64,000 bases of DNA. Source: Saccharina japonica. Lineage: Eukaryota; Sar; Phaeophyceae; Laminariales; Laminariaceae. Below, piece by piece: positions 59,546 to 64,000 of this stretch. The stretch lies in contig MEHQ01002840.1 in NCBI GenBank assembly GCA_008828725.1, positions 390,099-454,098 on the forward strand, in the 5' to 3' direction. How positions within the stretch are numbered: position 1 is the stretch's first letter; every line of letters starts with the position of its first letter. Below the pieces are notes generated by a model, which had not been told where the DNA came from, did not search any database, and saw only the letters and a program-made list of their open reading frames with translations. Position numbers and translations under genes: made by a program.

Positions 59546-61318
59546 GGCCCGCAGAAGTAATTTTTCGACACCTAACTATCTAAAATGGTCAGAATAGAAA
59601 ATCAATAGGATCGCTGTGGTCGCTGGACGATTTTCCAAAAACCAATTACTACTTGGTTTTAAAGACCCACCCAATCAACCAGACCTTTTCCGAAGTTTCT
59701 CCCGCCCACCCACCCCTTTTCTTTCGAAGGTGAGAGGGAAAGAGTTGCAACGAAGTAACAAGATTATGTTAACTAATGTGTTATTAATGACTGTCAGGAG
59801 TTTGAATGGTCGAAGAACCTTTGGGTTACTCGGTCGTCCGAGGCCGTATGGTAGGACCCAGTCGAGGGGGCCAAGGGAAGGAGTATTTGGACGATTACGC
59901 GGAGTAATCGGGCTGTTACACGGAGTAACAGCAGTATCTGTATGCACATGTGAAACCATCAGAAACGACGGTGGCATGCCGAACCAATGGCAACTCCCTC
60001 CCACATCTCAGAGAAAAATAATACGTAACAACAACCCAAATTGAAAGATGAACATTAACCAAGTACTGCCAAGTATTCCGGTACCGGTGATACCAGGTAC
60101 CAGGTACTGGTATGTGATATGTATACAGCAGCAGTGCTGCAACCGTACAAATGCAACCGTACAAAACAGGTACCACCCCAATCGTACTCTTTCAAAGAAA
60201 AAGGTAGCATCGAGCCACCCCAACATCGCCCAGCACGTGCCGCCTCTGCGCGCGCAGCCTTTCCACCCCAAGAGAGCGATGACGGCACCAAGATGCCGAG
60301 CGTGTGCTAGGCGAGTCGAGATCATCGTGTCAGCTATGTATAGGGACAAAGGGACAAACCACATCACGCTCACAGCAAGATGCTGCAGCAGTGGTAGCAT
60401 ACGAGCATAGGAGCCGCCCAGCGAGAGCTCGTCGGTCGACAGCTCCTCAAGACGGTCGATGGCTCACATCCACCCCATCGTCCCTCCCCGATGCCGTAGT
60501 GAGAGTTCCTGGCTGAGGGCCGGGCGAGTGTGAGCTTGTACGCGACCGCTTCTTCAGTTTGTATATGCAGCAGCTCTTCTGGTGTGCGGGGTAGATGTAT
60601 AATATAATACGAGTACACACTGCTGTTATACCAAACATATACGTAGTGGGGATAAAAAAACTGTACGAAGTCTCAAATATGAACTCCAGTTAGTAACTTC
60701 TGAACCTGTTCATTCTGGGGCGCAGAATGAGTGAGGTGGCCTCGTCAAATTGATGTCCATTTTTTTTGTGGTCAAACTTCGTCGTTTTGAGTTCCATAAG
60801 ATGCTGATTTTTGCCCTTGGTCAAATGGGGTCCATTTGTGAGCCTCAGAAAGAAACCCATAAGATACGGCCTAACTATAAAAAATGGTCAGAATAGAAAA
60901 ACAATCGGAGCACTGTGGTCGCTGGACGATTTAGCCCAAAACAAGTTTTTCTTCTGAAATTACCCAAACAAAAATCACTTGGTTTTAAAGACCCCCCCCC
61001 TCCTCCGAGGCTCCAGGGGGGGTACCCCTCCCTCTCCCCCGAGGCTCAAGGAGGCCCTCCTCCGAGGCTCAAAGGGAGGGGGGGGGGGGGGTGTACTCAT
61101 TTGTTGCTTGCCTTCGTCATTTGACCGTTGACCACGCATCCCTTTCGAGACGGAGCAGGGGGGGTCTTTGAAACCAAATGATTATTGTTTAGAAATTTTC
61201 GGGAAAAACACTTGTTATGTTCTAAACAGTGTAGCGACCACATTGCTTCGGTTGTTTTTCCATTCTGACCAGTATAGATAGTTAGGTGTCGAAAAAATAC
61301 CTTTCGGGCGCCCCTTCT
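59546..61318. mobile_element. DNA element with long terminal inverted repeats of over 100 bp
   Basis: The left end (TTTTTCGACACCTAACTATC, then TGGTCAGAATAGAAAA and TGTGGTCGCT) is repeated inverted at the right end, where the outermost bases are GGGGCGCCCGAAAGG. A third copy of the inner part lies at about 60880..61000 in direct orientation. G-runs occur at 61079..61091 and nearby. I find no clear target duplication and no transposase; the frames here of 100-140 codons are not recognised. Fragments of the same end lie at 53158..53200. Confidence 0.65.
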
Positions 61319-62255
61319 TTTTCGCTAAATTGATCAATTCTACTCCCCCATACCACGAACAACCGTGGCCATCCGACTGTCCCCTTGGGGGTAGTGTGGT
61401 ATGTATAATACGAGCTGGTTCCAGGAAAATGCGCAAGATTCCACGTTTGGGCAATACAGAACGGAATACGTTGTTCCTTCCAACACAAAACATATCCACA
61501 TGACCGCATGATAAAGGGGAACACATCGGTGAAGAGATCGTTGGCGTGCGAATCCCAACTTCGCGAGATATGGGTATTGCTCGAATTTTTCGGGGAGGCG
61601 TTCTTTCATAGGGATTATAGCTCCCTATAGTAAAATGTACCATACACATCATATCAGTTGTCGTTGGACCAGTCACGCTCGGAGCCCTTCAGATCATTCA
61701 GACAATACGCCGCCAAAACCCTTCGAGCCTCTGTGTGGTCTTCTCTCCTGCCGCTGTGTGGTCTTCTCTCCAGCACGCGACCAGTCAACGACAGCGCTGC
61801 ACATATTGCCTACCTGGTATGACAGTAGGTTTTCGCTATACAGTACGTATTACGTTTTCCCCCGTTTTGTTTTGCCGTCACGTGCTCTAAGGTATTATCA
61901 CGCCCCCAGGTCATACACGCTCCAGTTCATCCACACACATGTTCGCGATACGTACAATTAATTGTTTTGCCGCCGTCATTTTTGCCGTCACGTACACGTA
62001 GCTTCCATGCCGATACGTATAGCGTTACCGCCGTTATTTAGTTTTTCCTCTGTTTGTACGATACCGTTTCTAGCATATGCGAAAGCAATTAATTAACAGC
62101 CAAGTTTGACTGCCACGTGCCCTAAAATGTTTTCCAATTTATTTGTTGAGAGAGTCCTTAGTGCAAATTATCAATTGAACGATACGTACCGACACGTCTG
62201 TCTGTACGTACAGTGTACTGTTTGTGTGTGTGGGTGTTTTTTTATGCTTGTGAGA
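61319..62255. other. No gene identified; weak repeats
   Basis: Degenerate units around TTTTGCCGTCACGTGC and CAATTAATTAACAGCC recur between about 61860 and 62220; the latter box also occurs at 63929. The minus-strand frame 61676..61215 lies mostly over the end of the preceding transposon and has no recognised domain. Confidence 0.4.
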
Positions 62256-62259
62256 CGGT

Positions 62260-62600
62260 TGTTTTTTTTACTTTGTCCCTTTCATTATCCTCGCCCTGTT
62301 TTTCTCTCTTCTTCCCATAAATAGTTGTAACTCAGGTCTGATGGGTTAACAAAGTAGCATCTTCTCCCTCCTCCCCCACTACGGTTCGCGCCTTGCATAT
62401 TTATCGCGAGAAGACTTCAGCACTTTCTCCCCTCGTCGACTCGCATCGAATTGGGCCTACCCGCGCTACTGTTAATAGACGCTCTCAGGACTTGATTCAG
62501 TTTTTCATTTAGGTTTGCAAATCAACTCAAATGTGTGTCCCACGTGAGACTCGAACCCCGGAAACAAGCCCTTAGAGGCATCCTAGGGTAGCACAATTCA
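62260..62600 (-). mobile_element. tRNA-derived SINE, minus strand
   Basis: It matches 51330..51677 inverted. The head carries GGGTTCGAGTCTCACGTGGG (B-box) and the body CGATGCGAGTCGACGAGG and AGTGGGGGAGGAGGGAGA. The A-rich tail is at the left. It has no intact tRNA fold that I can draw. Confidence 0.8.
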
Positions 62601-62869
62601 TAGATTAACTAGTCGTGCCCCGAACCATGCCAGGGCGGGGCCGGTATAACAACAGCGGACACAAACAAAAACGCAAAATTGGAACCCAGTTGGGTCACGA
62701 TCCACACCCTATAATGCAATCCACGGATCAGGTAAGTTGACACGCACGCAGTCAATCACGTCCCAACCGACCCACCGACACCCGCCCACCCACACCCACC
62801 CACCCACTCACGTACTTACCGACATCCACTTACTCAAATAGATAATATTACACCATCGGGGCGACCGAA

Positions 62870-63040
62870 TATTGTTTTTGTTTTTTTGTTCATCCCTTTT
62901 ATTGTCTTCGCCTTTCTTTTATCTCTCCTTCCTACTCCTACTACTGCTGTACGTAGTCGCAACTCAGATCTGGGTTCACAAAGTAGGCTCCTCCTCTCCC
63001 TCCTCCCTCCTCCCCCAACTTGCACGGTTCGTGCGTATCG
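62870..63040 (-). mobile_element. SINE copy, 5'-truncated, minus strand
   Basis: It matches the 3' half of the SINE (GAGGAGCCTACTTTGTGAAC, CAGATCTGAGTTGCGACTAC, then GGCGAAGACAATAAAAGGGA and an A-rich tail). Between this and the previous copy is a (CCCAC)n-like tract at 62760..62805. Confidence 0.75.
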
Positions 63041-63118
63041 GCGTATCATAGCATTTCCTGTGTGTTTTTACTAAATGTAAGGGTTTCGAAAGTTTCGTCA
63101 TATTATACGTATTGCGAA

Positions 63119-63865
63119 GGGAAATAACCAAAAACGGGTACACCCGCGCCGGTTTGAGTCAAAAACGGGTACATAATGGAATCGAGTCAATACACCACAC
63201 TACACCACATCCCACGAGCCATCACGGGATAGATTGGCCAAAATCACATCATGTCCGTTTCTGAGGGGTAGTGATAACCAGGCACACTTGTCGGCGCCTA
63301 ACTATACCCTCAGGCGTGCCCGGATTATGTTTAGAGGGTTCAGGTCCGGGTGGGGTCGGGAGCAGGGTCAGGGGTGTTTAGACGCAGAGGGTTCTGGCGG
63401 CAAGCATTTGTGTTTTACTTCGTCTCAGCATGTACCTCGAATACACCCTATATATACCAGGTATGTTGATACTTCTGTGCACACATACGACAGTATATTA
63501 GGTGGGTCGTCGTATATATGACTGAAGACGTACGTACTACGTACCCAGGTGCGTAAAATAGTTGAATAAAGTTTAAGTGGATCGTGAAAAAGCCTGAGAA
63601 AAGGACACAACGAAAGATCGGCCGCAGGCGCAGTAGAGAGCGAGGCACACTGTACGCAAGTGGTTAACAAAATAATAACCAAAAACGGTTGAAAACCAAG
63701 CTTAACAGACATATACAGTTGTACCCGGGACATTTCTCTCAGAAATGGGTATAATTTGTTCTTGGTCAATCGCATGGCTCGCTGGGCGTGTTTTTTACTT
63801 GATTCCAGAATGTACCCGTTTTAAAGTGAAAAACGACCGGGTATACCCGTTTTTGGTTATTTCCC
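63119..63865. mobile_element. 747-bp non-autonomous MULE-like element
   Basis: Terminal inverted repeats of 28 bp start GGGAAATAACCAAAAACGGG and differ at one position. The flanks are TATTGCGAA at 63110..63118 and 63866..63874, a perfect 9-bp target duplication, the length typical of Mutator-like elements. No transposase is visible inside. Copies of the inner TACCCGTTTT(T) motif occur within. Confidence 0.92.
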
Positions 63866-64000
63866 TATTGCGAATGTATTTGTTAATGATACGCACACGT
63901 CTGTATTCATACGTACGATATACAAGCAATTAATTAACAGCCGAGTTTCTTTGCGGTTTTTATGTTTTTCAAACGCGCCGAGGAACTACCGTCTCAATGC

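Noticed and set aside
61215..61676. 153-codon minus-strand gene
   Set aside because: About the first hundred bases at the left lie in a transposon end, and nothing in the product is recognisable.

Overview
This window looks like nuclear DNA from an intron-rich, transposon-laden eukaryote. It has no bacterial-style operons, very few long open frames, tRNA-derived SINEs, 5'-truncated LINEs, a decayed Ty1/copia element and many short inverted-repeat DNA transposons. The LINE reverse transcriptase and the secreted parallel beta-helix (polymorphic outer membrane protein, Pmp-like) gene resemble what is common in stramenopiles, and a brown alga is my best guess. That placement is an inference from memory of these families, not something the sequence proves.

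The one gene I can support runs on the minus strand from a signal-peptide exon (41430..40935) to beyond the left edge. After exon 1 I find six tiny exons (39104..39027, 37930..37850, 30612..30547, 28315..28250, 22601..22530, 364..284) of 66-81 nt. Each encodes about one beta-helix rung, each starts and ends in phase 1, and each is bounded by AG and GT. Joined, they keep one open frame of about 313 codons spread over 41 kb, and the frame is still open at the window edge. Neighbouring rung exons sit in homologous introns, so the gene appears to have grown by tandem duplication of exon-plus-intron modules. Further modules (about 2.2, 5.3, 17.1, 17.9, 21.8, 24.1 and 34.5 kb) carry decayed rung exons.

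The introns are filled with mobile elements, many of which can be bounded exactly from target-site duplications or from an empty copy of the site elsewhere in the window. They include a 1.5-kb hAT-like element with CGGGTC arrays (3650..5154), a copia remnant with nested insertions in one LTR (6553..12874), three copies of a 244-bp element with 6-bp target duplications, a second hAT-like element (14678..15727), two copies of an element with ACGAGCTGGGCCAGC ends (26888..28212 and 32037..32771) and a 217-bp TA-flanked element (29429..29645).

Right of the gene, 42.6-45.1 kb is dominated by TATCGATA-rich repeats. From 45 kb to the right end the window is a LINE/SINE nest: a 5'-truncated reverse-transcriptase pseudogene (49262..50301), several LINE 3' ends in both orientations, four SINE copies, and a MULE-like element with a perfect 9-bp target duplication (63119..63865). 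I see no convincing protein-coding gene in 47-64 kb other than LINE remnants.
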